NCBI GenBank assembly: GCA_964467615.1
Contig: CAYXRK010000002.1
Span: 22,249 to 86,248, forward strand
Direction: 5' to 3'
Source: CAYXRK01 sp964467615
Lineage (GTDB): Bacteria; Hydrogenedentota; Hydrogenedentia; Hydrogenedentales; GCA-2746185
Length of the DNA: 64,000 nucleotides
The translations under genes were made by a program, and so were the position numbers. The notes below the pieces were generated by a model. That model had not been told where the DNA came from, ran no database searches, and saw only the letters and a list, made by a program, of their open reading frames with translations. Positions 16,574 to 26,028 of this stretch are shown here, piece by piece. Numbering within the stretch: position 1 is the first letter of the stretch; each line of letters starts with the position of its first letter.

Positions 16574-17971
16574 CTACGCGGTGGCGGCCGGGAAGGACTC
16601 GGCCGGCTCGGTGTGTTTCGGCGTAACGTGCGCTAGCCGCTCACGGGCGATCATCTTCATGCCGTACTTCGGGCGCAAGCTGAGTAACGGTTCGAGGGCG
16701 ACGCGATGTCCCGGTTCGTGTTCCAATCGCCAGCGCTGCGCAATGATAGCGAGCGCCATCGTCCCCTCCATCCGGGCGAAATGCTCGCCGATACACCCGC
16801 GCGGTCCCGCGCCGAAGGGCAGGTAGGCGAATTTTGGCCGCGCCGCTTCTTGCTCCGGCGTAAACCGATCGGGATCGAAGCGCTCGGGATCGTCCCAATA
16901 CTTCGGATTGCGATGCATGACGTACGGACTGAACACGACGGCCGTCCCTTTATGCGCCGTGTACTCCCGTAGCGGATAGTCCTCTAGCGCTTCCCGCGCG
17001 AGGATATAGATCGGCGGATACATGCGAAGGGACTCCGCGAAAACTCGGCGCGTGTAGTCCAAATTCATCACGTCCAGGGCGCGTGGGGAATTACCCTTCA
17101 GCACATGATCGATCTCGTGATACATCCTGTCTGCCGCCTCGGGGTTCTGCGAGAGTAAGTACCATGTCCACGTGAGCGACAGAGCCGTGGTTTCGTGGCC
17201 CCCGACGAAAAGCGTGATGACTTCGTCGAGCACCTGCTGATCGGTCATGTACGCGCCTGTGTCCTCATTTTGGGCGGCCAGGATAGTCGAAAGGAGATCG
17301 CCTCGGTCGTGGCCGTCCGCGCGGCGCTCGTCGATCATGCGGCGAACGGTCTCGTCGAGCCTGCGTTTGGCCTTTCGGAACGCGATGTTGCTGGGCAGCG
17401 GCAACTTCTCAAGGAATTCAGCCATGGGGTTCGCGCTACGCTCGAACAGTTTCATCGCGACGGTCAGGCACTCGCCGAGTTCGAGCGCTTCCCCATCGAC
17501 GTCGCTGTGGAACAACGTTTTCGTCGCGATCCCCAGGCTGAGCTTCGTCATCTCCTGATAGATGTCGTAGGTTTGATCGGCCCGCCAACTATCGCGGCAG
17601 CGGATCGTGTCATCGATCATCACGCGCGCGTAGGCTTCGATGCGGTCGCGGCGGAAGGAAGGCTGCATCATTTTTTGTTGATCGCGGTGGAATTCGCCCT
17701 CGCTCGTGATAAGCCCGTTGCCCAGCAGCCGTTTCATCAGGCGCAATGCGCGGCTCTTGATGAACTTGCGATGGTCCGTGACCGTGACATCTCTGATAAG
17801 GTCTGGGTCGTTGATGAGAATGAGCGGCCGGCCGGCCATGTTGATATACGCGATATCGCCGTACTCGCGCGTCGTGTTCATCAACAGCCCGATCAAGTCA
17901 TTCTTGAACGCAAACACCTGGCCCAGTGGATGCCAGGACTTCGGCCCTGGAGGGTACGCGAGCGTACTCAT
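16574..17971 (-). CDS. Cytochrome P450
   Basis: Heme monooxygenase of 465 residues. The oxygen-binding I-helix motif GGHETT is at 257-262, the ExxR motif ESLR at 313-316, and the heme loop FGAGPRGCIG at 386-395 with proximal Cys393. ATG 17971 follows a strong AGGAGG Shine-Dalgarno and overlaps the stop of the membrane protein upstream (ATGA); a longer reading is therefore rejected. Sequence style resembles bacterial fatty-acid or terpenoid hydroxylases of the CYP4-like group, but substrate cannot be read from sequence. No ferredoxin or reductase gene is nearby, so electrons must come from elsewhere. Confidence 0.95.
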   Translation of the reverse strand: MSTLAYPPGPKSWHPLGQVFAFKNDLIGLLMNTTREYGDIAYINMAGRPLILINDPDLIRDVTVTDHRKFIKSRALRLMKRLLGNGLITSEGEFHRDQQKMMQPSFRRDRIEAYARVMIDDTIRCRDSWRADQTYDIYQEMTKLSLGIATKTLFHSDVDGEALELGECLTVAMKLFERSANPMAEFLEKLPLPSNIAFRKAKRRLDETVRRMIDERRADGHDRGDLLSTILAAQNEDTGAYMTDQQVLDEVITLFVGGHETTALSLTWTWYLLSQNPEAADRMYHEIDHVLKGNSPRALDVMNLDYTRRVFAESLRMYPPIYILAREALEDYPLREYTAHKGTAVVFSPYVMHRNPKYWDDPERFDPDRFTPEQEAARPKFAYLPFGAGPRGCIGEHFARMEGTMALAIIAQRWRLEHEPGHRVALEPLLSLRPKYGMKMIARERLAHVTPKHTEPAESFPAATA

Positions 17972-20001
17972 GAAGCAATTCCTCCTGCTTGCGGCGTGTT
18001 TTCGGCAAGGCACGCGACCGCGGCCGGCCCCCCAAGTATCGCCCGGGCCACCGACGCCAAGCTCACTCCCGCCGTAGACACGGACTCCCCAATGCCCGGA
18101 ATTTTCCATGTCGCGTATTCGCCGTCGCGCCAAGTCACGAAACGATAACGCGGGTCGTCGAGCGGATGTTCGAATGAAAACACGACCGAGGTAGGCGCAC
18201 CCTCGAGGGTTTCGAGTACGCGTGCCTCAATCCCGTTCCAAGAAACCGCGTCGCCAGAACTCATCGGGGCGGTGTCAGCGCGCCGAAATATATGCGACCA
18301 CGGCCGGCGCAAAAATCCATCTTCCTGCTGGAGCAACAGTTCGTTCGCTGATGTCCTCTGTACGATGACTGGCATACGCGCTGCGGAGAGCCACGCCCAC
18401 GCAAAGTCCCCAGGCGCGCCCTGCGCGGCGCGCGCCAGCGGGAAACTCGCGCCCAGCAGATCAAGCGGCGTGTTCACTGCGACGACTAGTTCGGTATCGC
18501 GATTCGCAAACTGTGCGACGCTGTTGTTGCTGTTCTGAAACCCGCGATCCATCACGGCAATAGCGACTGACATCCCAACGAGAAACAGCGGCGCGATGAT
18601 CGCGTGCGCCCCAAGCCACACGCCCGCAAGCACCCGCGCTCGGACCGGTGACTCGCGGCGCGCGCGCGCCCAACGATCAAGAAACAAGCCAACGACGCCG
18701 AGCGCGCCAAGACTCGCGAACATGAGGTTGCGATCCTGAGGAATCGTGGCGCACATCGGGAGCGCCGCCAACAACGAACCCGTCAACAGGAAGCGGGCCT
18801 CGCGCGACTGGCTAAGCAATGGCCGAAGCACCAACAACATCCAAATTGCGAACGCGGCGCCAATCGCCGAAAACAATGCTTGCCACACGCCCGGTAACGC
18901 GGCCCAAACAATCGAGTCGGGCGCGGCGAACAGCCCCACGAGCAACGCCGGATAGCGTCCCAGCGCCTCCTTGATGAAGTACAAGGGCTCCGCGAGCGGA
19001 TCGATATACAGCCAAGAGCCCCACGTGCCGTGACCGGCGGCGATATAGATCGCGCGCCATACGGCCGTCGCCGCGAGATAGGGGGCGAGACTTATCGCAG
19101 CGCGGGCGACCCGCCCGATCGGCTTACGCGACGCCGCGCTCTCGTCAATAAAAAAAGCGTAGGCGGCTAGATAGGCGAGCGCGCCGATTGCGGCTTCACC
19201 AAAAAACAATGACACGAGGAACAGCGCGAGGGCCAGCGCCCGCCACGCCACCGACTTACTGAATTCAACGCCCGTGCGGCACGATCTATCGTGGGCGAGC
19301 AATGCTCCGATTCCAAACAGCGCTGTGTAGAGCGCGTGCCGGTTCGCAATCCATCCCGCGGCGACACCGTGGCCGCCGTCTATTGCAAACAGGAGGGCGG
19401 CGATGACCGCTGCCCGGCCCGCGCCGATAGTCCGCCGAAACCACACGGCAGCAAGCGCCGCGAGCGCGCCGTAGAGTAGCCAACTGTGAACGTGGAACGG
19501 GAACGCCTGTTCCCCGAATAGTTGGTAGTCGATCCATAGCGACAGCGACGTCAGCGGGCGCCACATGTCGACTCGCCAACCCTCGACGGCCCACCACGGG
19601 AGCACTCCGGACTTGAGAAGCGCCTGATTGCCGCTGGCCTGGCCATCAGCGAAGGTGTACGTATTCAATAGTTTACTATTGAATCCTTGAGCATCGTTGG
19701 CCTTGAAGATAGAGAGGAAATACCAATCGTCTTGCGCGAATCCGATGAACAAGGCCGGCGAAGTCAGGAGAAGCCCAACCACAAACGCGAACAACGCGGG
19801 ACGGCGACTGATCGCACCGATGAACGCGGACACGCTGAGCGGCGACGGCACGGCCACTCCGGCCTCAATACCGTCTAGACCTGCACCGCGCGCGAAGCTT
19901 CGGCTGTTTTCCACGATGGATTTCGACATGAGTACGTAGAGCGGGGAGGTCCCGTTTCCCGGCAATTGCGGGTCCGCGAACGAACATGGAAATGCGGACA
20001 C
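17968..20001 (-). CDS. GT-C-like polytopic membrane protein, possible glycosyltransferase
   Basis: A 677-residue protein with ten or more membrane segments. After the first segment comes FAQDDWYFLS, an Asp-Asp pair positioned like the catalytic acids of GT-C enzymes, and later WRPLTSLSLWIDYQLFG and HVHSWLLYG, which recall the WxPLT and N-x-x-x-H loops of TMTC/PMT-type proteins. I would call it a lipid-carrier-dependent glycosyltransferase-like protein of unknown substrate. The longest frame starts at GTG 20001; ATG 19929 is an alternative. Its stop overlaps the P450 start, so the pair is translationally coupled. Confidence 0.62.
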   Translation of the reverse strand: MSAFPCSFADPQLPGNGTSPLYVLMSKSIVENSRSFARGAGLDGIEAGVAVPSPLSVSAFIGAISRRPALFAFVVGLLLTSPALFIGFAQDDWYFLSIFKANDAQGFNSKLLNTYTFADGQASGNQALLKSGVLPWWAVEGWRVDMWRPLTSLSLWIDYQLFGEQAFPFHVHSWLLYGALAALAAVWFRRTIGAGRAAVIAALLFAIDGGHGVAAGWIANRHALYTALFGIGALLAHDRSCRTGVEFSKSVAWRALALALFLVSLFFGEAAIGALAYLAAYAFFIDESAASRKPIGRVARAAISLAPYLAATAVWRAIYIAAGHGTWGSWLYIDPLAEPLYFIKEALGRYPALLVGLFAAPDSIVWAALPGVWQALFSAIGAAFAIWMLLVLRPLLSQSREARFLLTGSLLAALPMCATIPQDRNLMFASLGALGVVGLFLDRWARARRESPVRARVLAGVWLGAHAIIAPLFLVGMSVAIAVMDRGFQNSNNSVAQFANRDTELVVAVNTPLDLLGASFPLARAAQGAPGDFAWAWLSAARMPVIVQRTSANELLLQQEDGFLRRPWSHIFRRADTAPMSSGDAVSWNGIEARVLETLEGAPTSVVFSFEHPLDDPRYRFVTWRDGEYATWKIPGIGESVSTAGVSLASVARAILGGPAAVACLAENTPQAGGIAS

Positions 20002-20146
20002 TACACCCTCGGCGGCGGTGCTCCCGTCAACGCTGCCTCTCTGCGTAAGTCCAATGATTTCAATATGTTAGCAAAAGTGCAACACTCCGAAATTGGGCCG
20101 CACCTCGCGTACAACACCAGTCGGATCGAAAAGTGTTACGGCTTCG

Positions 20147-22429
20147 TTAGCTGTGTTCTTTGGATTTGAGAAGGGGCCGGATGCGCCACTCGGCGTCCGG
20201 GCCAAAACGATAATGCGAGTGGCCGTCTCTGCCGCTATGACCCGCGAAAGCACCACGATACAGGAAGTGAGTACCAGCCGTCCCAATCGCGACAGTCGCC
20301 ACGAACATGATTGCCACAGCCACACAGGCACGACCGACTGGAAGGCCACGCGTTGGCGGGGGGTAGAGCGCATTGCGATCTTCAGGCCGCGCGCAAAACG
20401 CCAATAGCGCGGTCGCGATCGCGGCGTTGACGAAAATCACGCCCTCCGTAATGAGCCGGCCTTCACTGAAGCCTGTGATCGCGCGTTCGAAATTGAATAT
20501 GACACACACCCACAAAAACGCGAGATACAGCAACATGCCTTTGCCCAGATTCGTCGCCGGGACAATCGGTATCGGCTTAGAGATATGGCGGGCGAGCAGG
20601 ACAATGATCACGCCGCTTACGATCCAAAACACCGTCCCGAACCAGGCCTCGACGCTCATCTCGATCGACTGGAACCAGAACATCTTCATCCGCTCAGGCA
20701 CATCCTGGTGCTCGACCCAGGTCCGGATCGCCTTGGACCAGTTGACGTAGACCACGAACGTGAGCACGAACGCGACGGAGAACACTTCCGTCCATCGGTT
20801 CGTTCGTGGTTCTGGGAAGTGGCGTTTCACATGCCGCGCGAGCAGGGCCATCGCGATCGCGACGGCGATTCCGTTGATGAAGCCGTAAGTCTGTTCGAGG
20901 AAACTGTGCCAATTCGCGCTTTGATAGTAGCGCCAGACTTCGGGATTGTTGATCCACGCGTGAAGTTGCTCGCCCCAACGCCCGACCGCCACGCCTTGAA
21001 GCCAATCGGGCGCGATCCAAGCTTCCGGAGAAACGCTTGGATTGCCCGGACGCAGCATGACAAGTTTGATAAACGCCGTGCCCGAGAACCCGATGCCGCC
21101 GATGCCGCCGCATATGAGCGAGGCATACGCGACCGGCATGAGGTTATATCTCGCGCAGTACATCGACAGCGCTACCGCGACGCCTAGTATCCCCGCCCAA
21201 TCGTCGCCGCGCGGCGGCGTCATCCGAATGCCGAGCGCTACCGGCAAGAGCAAAAATCCCCCGAACCAACCCAGCGCCATGTACAAGAAAAGTTTCGAGT
21301 GATTGGCAAATTTGCCGAACAACGCAAAATACAGGGCGATTCCAGCGATTCCACCCAGCACCGGACCTATCCAGACAATTGTTCCCGGAAAATCGTGCAA
21401 GAAGCCCGGCCAATTTGTCGCCAGGTCGTCCCTAAACTTGGCGATGTCGCCGCCGTGCAGATTCTGGAAGTCGCTAAGTATGTAGTTCCTCTGTTGTTCC
21501 GTGAACGACGGATCGTTGATTCCAAGTTCCTTGGCGCGTTCGACCAATCCGACGTCGCCCGCGTAACGGGTAAGCGATTCGCCAACCTTGGCTTCCAGAC
21601 CCGCGCGGCGCAAAAGAGACTGCACCAAACACCCTGTCCCCGCGCCAACTAGCGCCAGCCCGCACATACCGGCGAGCGGCGCGAGACAGAATTGAATCAC
21701 GTATGCGACGACCATCACGCCACCGATCGCCACGACCAAGTATCCGACGAGGCCACCACCTACATGAGCGAGAAGCAGGCCCGCCAGCACTAGGATCAGG
21801 CCCGCGATTTCAATCGGGGTCGCGCGGCCAACACGTCGCTGCCAAATGTCGTAAAGGCAAACACCTACCAGAGCGGTCAGCGCCTTCGTCCAATCCGAGT
21901 CGAACCAGTAGAGCGGGGTATCGTGGCGGTTCCAAGTCGCGTCCGCGACTGGCCGCAGGCTGTCGAACCAAGGTTCCAGACTGATCGTCCAAACCCACCA
22001 GGCCGAAAATATGAAGACGAGCGGCGGGAACAGCGCGGTGAGTTGCTGTCGCGTGAGTACTGCCGGAAGCGCGGTCCCTGCACCCCCCAGCGCCGCCCAG
22101 AGAAACCCGATGAGAAACAGCGCGGCAAAGCCATAAGGCAACGTGTTATGGGTGATATCCCCAGAGTGCGTATACGCGATGACCTGCATATACGAAATAC
22201 TGCCGCCAAACCCCCAGCCCAGCGCCCCGAAAAACGCAAAGTACGCGACGCGCTCGCGCCAGTCCTCGCGCCCCGAAAGCAGGCAGACCGCGATGGCCGT
22301 CAGACAGCCGGGGATCATCGCGCCGTATTCGTGACCGAAATTGCCGCGAATACCCCAACCGATCGACAGGCTCAACGCGCACAGAAGAATCGTCGTCGGG
22401 CGAAAACCGGGTTCCACTTTAGTCCTCAT
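20147..22429 (-). CDS. Large polytopic membrane protein of unknown function
   Basis: A 760-residue protein with about 16 hydrophobic segments and no catalytic motif I can name. It opens with SIGWGIRGNFGHEYGAMIPG-like sequence in its first membrane region, where Gly, His and Glu look conserved, and has a soluble insertion near residues 280-350 (SFTEQQRNYILSDFQNLHGGD) and a His-rich C-terminal tail (GHSGRDGHSHYRFG). I recall similar unannotated proteins from Planctomycetota, from memory only. It lies 145 bp upstream of the GT-C/P450/acyltransferase genes on the same strand and may belong to that cluster. Confidence 0.6.
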   Translation of the reverse strand: MRTKVEPGFRPTTILLCALSLSIGWGIRGNFGHEYGAMIPGCLTAIAVCLLSGREDWRERVAYFAFFGALGWGFGGSISYMQVIAYTHSGDITHNTLPYGFAALFLIGFLWAALGGAGTALPAVLTRQQLTALFPPLVFIFSAWWVWTISLEPWFDSLRPVADATWNRHDTPLYWFDSDWTKALTALVGVCLYDIWQRRVGRATPIEIAGLILVLAGLLLAHVGGGLVGYLVVAIGGVMVVAYVIQFCLAPLAGMCGLALVGAGTGCLVQSLLRRAGLEAKVGESLTRYAGDVGLVERAKELGINDPSFTEQQRNYILSDFQNLHGGDIAKFRDDLATNWPGFLHDFPGTIVWIGPVLGGIAGIALYFALFGKFANHSKLFLYMALGWFGGFLLLPVALGIRMTPPRGDDWAGILGVAVALSMYCARYNLMPVAYASLICGGIGGIGFSGTAFIKLVMLRPGNPSVSPEAWIAPDWLQGVAVGRWGEQLHAWINNPEVWRYYQSANWHSFLEQTYGFINGIAVAIAMALLARHVKRHFPEPRTNRWTEVFSVAFVLTFVVYVNWSKAIRTWVEHQDVPERMKMFWFQSIEMSVEAWFGTVFWIVSGVIIVLLARHISKPIPIVPATNLGKGMLLYLAFLWVCVIFNFERAITGFSEGRLITEGVIFVNAAIATALLAFCARPEDRNALYPPPTRGLPVGRACVAVAIMFVATVAIGTAGTHFLYRGAFAGHSGRDGHSHYRFGPDAEWRIRPLLKSKEHS

Positions 22430-23018
22430 ATCTTGTCACCTTCCCACTGTGTTCAAAATGCTCAAACCGATGTTGCCGTATTTACGTGAAATACTTTTTA
22501 CGTAGCGGAGCGCGGTCATGAGGAGAATCTAGCTGTTTCTGGGACTCGGTTCGTTGATACCATTGGACTTAGCATCGTTTCGGGCCACTTTCTAGTCCCA
22601 TTTTGGTCGTTCAAACTCCGCTCAAGTACGTCATTTCGCCGTCCGAAGGCGTTCAAACTCCGTTCTTTTCCGTTTCGTGGACAAGAAGACCTCCTTTCGA
22701 GCACTCGACGAACATGCAGTTCAGCGCGAAGGGGATCGGATGCAACTCCCCCTATATATATGTCCAAGTTTGTTGACCTATTTTTTTCAAAATGGGCCGG
22801 AAAATGGGGCTGAAAGTAGGATTTTCGAAGGGTCCTTGGATACCACAGCGCGACGCAACCGCAACCAGATCAAGGGAGTGTCGACGGCCCCTCACCCGTC
22901 CACCCCTTCGACACGCTCAGGACAGGCCTTCGACACCCTCAGGGCGAACCCTTCGACACGCTCAGGACAGGCGGGTGAGGGGCCTGCCGCGTGAGTATCG
23001 CGTTCTTCCGTGTCTCGT
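22430..23018. other. 589-bp intergenic region between two minus-strand genes
   Basis: No credible gene. It holds a direct repeat of GTTCAAACTCCG (near 22610 and 22651), an AT-rich patch CCCCTATATATATG near 22750-22763, a small inverted repeat (GTATTT 22478-22483 / AAATAC 22489-22494) near the 760-residue gene's start, and the dispersed-repeat cluster at 22886-22984. The promoter of the 760-residue gene should be in its left part. Confidence 0.5.
22886..22984. repeat. Nested repeat element: triple TTCGACACGCTCAGG repeat inside a 13-bp inverted repeat
   Basis: Three 22-bp direct repeats (22905-22926, 22927-22948 diverged, 22950-22971) built on CCTTCGACACGCTCAGGACA. They are bracketed by a perfect 13-bp inverted repeat, GGCCCCTCACCCG at 22886-22898 and its complement at 22972-22984. 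It looks like a dispersed REP-like intergenic element; short repeats of the CCTGAGC...TCGAAGG kind are, from memory, common in many environmental bacterial genomes. It sits just past the stop of the ammonia-lyase gene, where it could form a large hairpin at the transcript's 3' end. Confidence 0.8.
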
Positions 23019-24200
23019 TCAACCAGCGACGATGGCGCGGTAGGCGGCGGGATCGGTGGCCCCTTCGGAATTGATGATAAGCACTTGCGCAGCCGGGCCG
23101 AATCGCAACGCGTCACGAACGGCTTGTGGCGCTTCGTCGCGAATCGCGAGCAATCCTCCCAGCCCGGCCGCCCCTGCTTCTCCTGCGACTATCGGCCCCG
23201 AGGCATCGGCCAAAAGCCGCATGGCGAGTCGCGTGTAGTCGTCGTCGATTGCAATAAAAACATCCACGGTGGCGCGAAGCACCGGCCACGCCAACAGCGA
23301 TGGCGTGCCGCAATTCAAGCCCGCCATGATGGAATCTTCGCGCCCATAGCTTGAGGCGAGAGCTCCGTCCGGCGACGCGATCGAAGCCAAGCAACAGGCG
23401 GCCGACATCGGCTCGACAATTGCCATGCGCGGCGCATGCGCGCCGTAGCGACGCACTAGCCATTGCGCACACGCCGCCGCCAGCCCGCCGCACCCCGCCT
23501 GAAGCATGACTAAATCGATCCGCGGGCGATCCGGCGGGAACAGGCCGTCCTCAAGTTCGCGCAAAATCGTCGTATAGCCCGCCATGATCCAACCGGGCAC
23601 TTCTTCATATCCGGGCCACGACATATCCGAGACGATCCGCCAACCGCGCATTTCTGCATCACGCGCGCAGATGGTAACGGCGTCGTCGTAGTTTCCTTGC
23701 ACGATTCGAACGTCGGCGTCCTCGCAACGTATGGTTTCGACTCGCGCCAACGAAGCACTGGCCGGAACGTAAATCACCGCGCGTTGGCCGAGCATCCGCG
23801 CCGCATACGCGACAGCGCGGCCATGATTGCCCGCCGTCGCGGCGCAAAGCGTCGTCACGCAAGGCGGAGTTGCCCCCGCCGCGAATAACGACTCCAGCGG
23901 ACGATCCTCCCCCAACGCCGCGAATTGCGCGCGAACAACGCGTGCCGCTGCGTAGCATGCACCCAACGCCTTGAACGCGTTCAGGCCGAAGCGCTTCGAC
24001 TCATCCTTGACCCACACTTCGCCCAGGCCCAACGATTCGGCGATGTCGGGCCGCGCGACGAGCGGAGTGGGCCAATACCCCGGCATCGTGCGATGAAACG
24101 CGAAGGCGTCGTCGTGGCCCCACGGGGCAAGGCCGTCGATGGCACCCGTGTCGGCCACCGCCTTGAACGGATTTATTTCAAACGTTGTTCCCGACATCAA
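23019..24200 (-). CDS. Diaminopropionate ammonia-lyase-like PLP enzyme
   Basis: Fold II PLP lyase of 393 residues. Relatives split 2,3-diaminopropionate into pyruvate and two ammonia. Seen: WPTPL (43-47), VKDESKRFGLNAFKALG (64-80) with the Schiff-base lysine K77, the phosphate loop TAGNHGRAVA, GWIMAGYTTILRE, GAAGLGGLLA and the closing NSEGATD. KDES-RFGL-AFKALG is diagnostic for DpaL rather than threonine dehydratase. The start may be ATG 24200 or the next codon, ATG 24197. Single gene; the plus-strand ABC cluster starts about 100 bp away in the other direction. Confidence 0.87.
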   Translation of the reverse strand: MMSGTTFEINPFKAVADTGAIDGLAPWGHDDAFAFHRTMPGYWPTPLVARPDIAESLGLGEVWVKDESKRFGLNAFKALGACYAAARVVRAQFAALGEDRPLESLFAAGATPPCVTTLCAATAGNHGRAVAYAARMLGQRAVIYVPASASLARVETIRCEDADVRIVQGNYDDAVTICARDAEMRGWRIVSDMSWPGYEEVPGWIMAGYTTILRELEDGLFPPDRPRIDLVMLQAGCGGLAAACAQWLVRRYGAHAPRMAIVEPMSAACCLASIASPDGALASSYGREDSIMAGLNCGTPSLLAWPVLRATVDVFIAIDDDYTRLAMRLLADASGPIVAGEAGAAGLGGLLAIRDEAPQAVRDALRFGPAAQVLIINSEGATDPAAYRAIVAG

Positions 24201-24304
24201 AGCGCGAGTGGATTCCAGCCGGTTCTTGACATGAACGAACAGCGGTGGGGATCATATAGGCGTGTTGCGACAGCGCGCTAGGAAGACCCAGGCGCGAGGG
24301 GACG

Positions 24305-25270
24305 ATGACCGTGTACGCCATAGAGACGCGCGGCCTAACGAAAATCTACCGTAACTCCTGGGGCCGCAAAAAGGGCCCGTCGGTTGACGGGCTGGATCTG
24401 CGCGTCGCGCCGAACGAGATATTCGGTTTCCTTGGTAAGAACGGCGCAGGAAAGACGACGACCATCAAGTCCCTCTGCGGACTGATTCGCCCGACGTTCG
24501 GCAGTGCATCGATCTTCGGGGTTGACGTGCGTGATCGGCGATCACGACGACTCATCGGCTATCTGCCCGAGAGCCCGTATTTCTACGAATACCTCAATCC
24601 TCGTGAAACGCTCGACTTCTACGGCCGGCTCGAGGGACTGTCGTGCGCCGAACGCGCGCGCGAATGGGACACGCTATCGGAAATGCTCGACTTGCGAGAC
24701 ATCGCCGAGCAGCGGGTGCGCGGGTTCTCCAAAGGCATGCGCCAGCGGCTCGGGTTCGCGGTGGCGCTGGCCGGCGACCCGAAGCTCCTCGTCCTCGACG
24801 AGCCGATGAGCGGCCTCGATCCGTCAGGCAGGCGGACGATTCGCGAGCTGATACTTCGCATGCGAGACGCCGGCAAGACCGTCTTCTTCAGTTCGCACAT
24901 ACTGGGCGACGTGGAACAGATTTGCGATCGCGTCGCCATTATTCGCGATGGACGATTGACCGTCGAAGGGCGCGTGGATGTTCTGCTGACTAGCGAAATC
25001 AAACAGGTCGAAGTCATCGCCGACGGAATCGGCGATGCGTTGATGGAGACGCTTCAGCGGCGCGCCCTGTCGGCGCGGCGGTCCGAGGCGGGCCGGCATT
25101 TCGTGTTCGCGGATGCGGCATCGGCGAACGACGCGGTCCGTCAAATCTTGCAAGCCGACGGGCGGCTGATCGAATTCCTGCCGTTGAAGGAATCGCTCGA
25201 GGATTACTTCATGCGCGAGCTGGATCGGAGCACGTCGGCCACCCAGATTTCGAGGAGCGCCGCCTCATGA
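24305..25270 (+). CDS. ABC transporter ATP-binding protein
   Basis: A 321-residue ABC-2-type nucleotide-binding subunit: Walker A GKNGAGKTTT, signature FSKGMRQRLG, Walker B LLVLDEPMSGLDPSG and H-loop FSSHILGDVEQ. A C-terminal ~90-residue extension is typical of exporters of the CcmA/NatA/YbhF group. ATG 24305 has a GAGGGG Shine-Dalgarno. Its stop overlaps the permease start (ATGA), and a TPR protein follows, forming a three-gene unit. Confidence 0.9.
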   Translation: MTVYAIETRGLTKIYRNSWGRKKGPSVDGLDLRVAPNEIFGFLGKNGAGKTTTIKSLCGLIRPTFGSASIFGVDVRDRRSRRLIGYLPESPYFYEYLNPRETLDFYGRLEGLSCAERAREWDTLSEMLDLRDIAEQRVRGFSKGMRQRLGFAVALAGDPKLLVLDEPMSGLDPSGRRTIRELILRMRDAGKTVFFSSHILGDVEQICDRVAIIRDGRLTVEGRVDVLLTSEIKQVEVIADGIGDALMETLQRRALSARRSEAGRHFVFADAASANDAVRQILQADGRLIEFLPLKESLEDYFMRELDRSTSATQISRSAAS

Positions 25271-26028
25271 GAATTTTGGCCGTCGCCATGAACACGTACC
25301 GCGAAGCCGTTCGCGACAAGGTGCTCTACGTGTTGCTCTTCTTCGCGGCGGCGACGATTCTTGGCTCAAAGGCCCTCGGCTGGATCAGCGTCGGCCAGGA
25401 CTCAAAAATAGTTATCGATATTTCGCTCGCGGCCATATCCGTATTCGGAGCGCTAATCGCCATCTTCGTCGGGACGAGCCTCGTCTTTAAGGAAATCGAC
25501 AAGCGCACGATCTACACAATTCTGTGCCGGCCCATGCACCGCTTCGAGTTTGTGCTCGGCAAGTTCCTTGGGTTGGCCATGCTGATCGGGACCGTTACCA
25601 TAATCATGACTGCGGTCGCGGCGGTCTACGCGAAGCTGTTCGGCGGCGACATCACGCTCACGTACTTTTGGGCCGTCCTGCTCATCTATTGGCAGTTGCT
25701 GCTGATTACCGCGTTGTCCGTTCTATTGTCGTCCCTCACTTCGCCGATTCTCGGCGCGATCATCGTCTTCTCGACCTATGTGCTCGGACACGCGACGGGC
25801 ATCCTCGTCGATTTGCCCGCGCATTTCGAGGGGACCCTGCTCGAATCGATCATGAAGGCAATGTACTACGTATTGCCGAACCTCACGAATTTTGATATTC
25901 GATCCGAAGCGGCGAACGGTGTGGCCGTGACCACCGGCTACGTAGTGTGGGCGCTCGTCTATGGAACGTTGTATGCCTCCATGCTCCTGGCATTGGCGGC
26001 TATCACGTTCCAAGACAAAGACGTCTGA
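25267..26028 (+). CDS. ABC-2 type transporter permease
   Basis: A 253-residue permease with six predicted membrane helices, starting MRILAVAMNTYREAVRDKVLY, a typical opening of ABC-2 permeases (the TYREAVRDK amphipathic N-helix). KRTIYTILCRPMHRFEFVLGKFLG is the coupling-helix region found in gliding- and copper-type (NosY/GldF-like) permeases. It overlaps the ATPase gene by 4 bp and the TPR gene by 1 bp. Substrate unknown. Confidence 0.85.
   Translation: MRILAVAMNTYREAVRDKVLYVLLFFAAATILGSKALGWISVGQDSKIVIDISLAAISVFGALIAIFVGTSLVFKEIDKRTIYTILCRPMHRFEFVLGKFLGLAMLIGTVTIIMTAVAAVYAKLFGGDITLTYFWAVLLIYWQLLLITALSVLLSSLTSPILGAIIVFSTYVLGHATGILVDLPAHFEGTLLESIMKAMYYVLPNLTNFDIRSEAANGVAVTTGYVVWALVYGTLYASMLLALAAITFQDKDV

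Noticed and set aside
22905..22971. CRISPR array
   Set aside because: Repeats are contiguous without unique spacers and only three in number; no cas genes are near.
22677..22994. 105-residue plus-strand reading frame
   Set aside because: Its C-terminal part is translated from the repeat element and it has no ribosome binding site; minus-strand genes flank it.
24226..24260. TTGACA as promoter of the ABC module
   Set aside because: No -10-like hexamer lies at 16-18 nt; the nearest AT-rich stretch is about 21-23 nt away.
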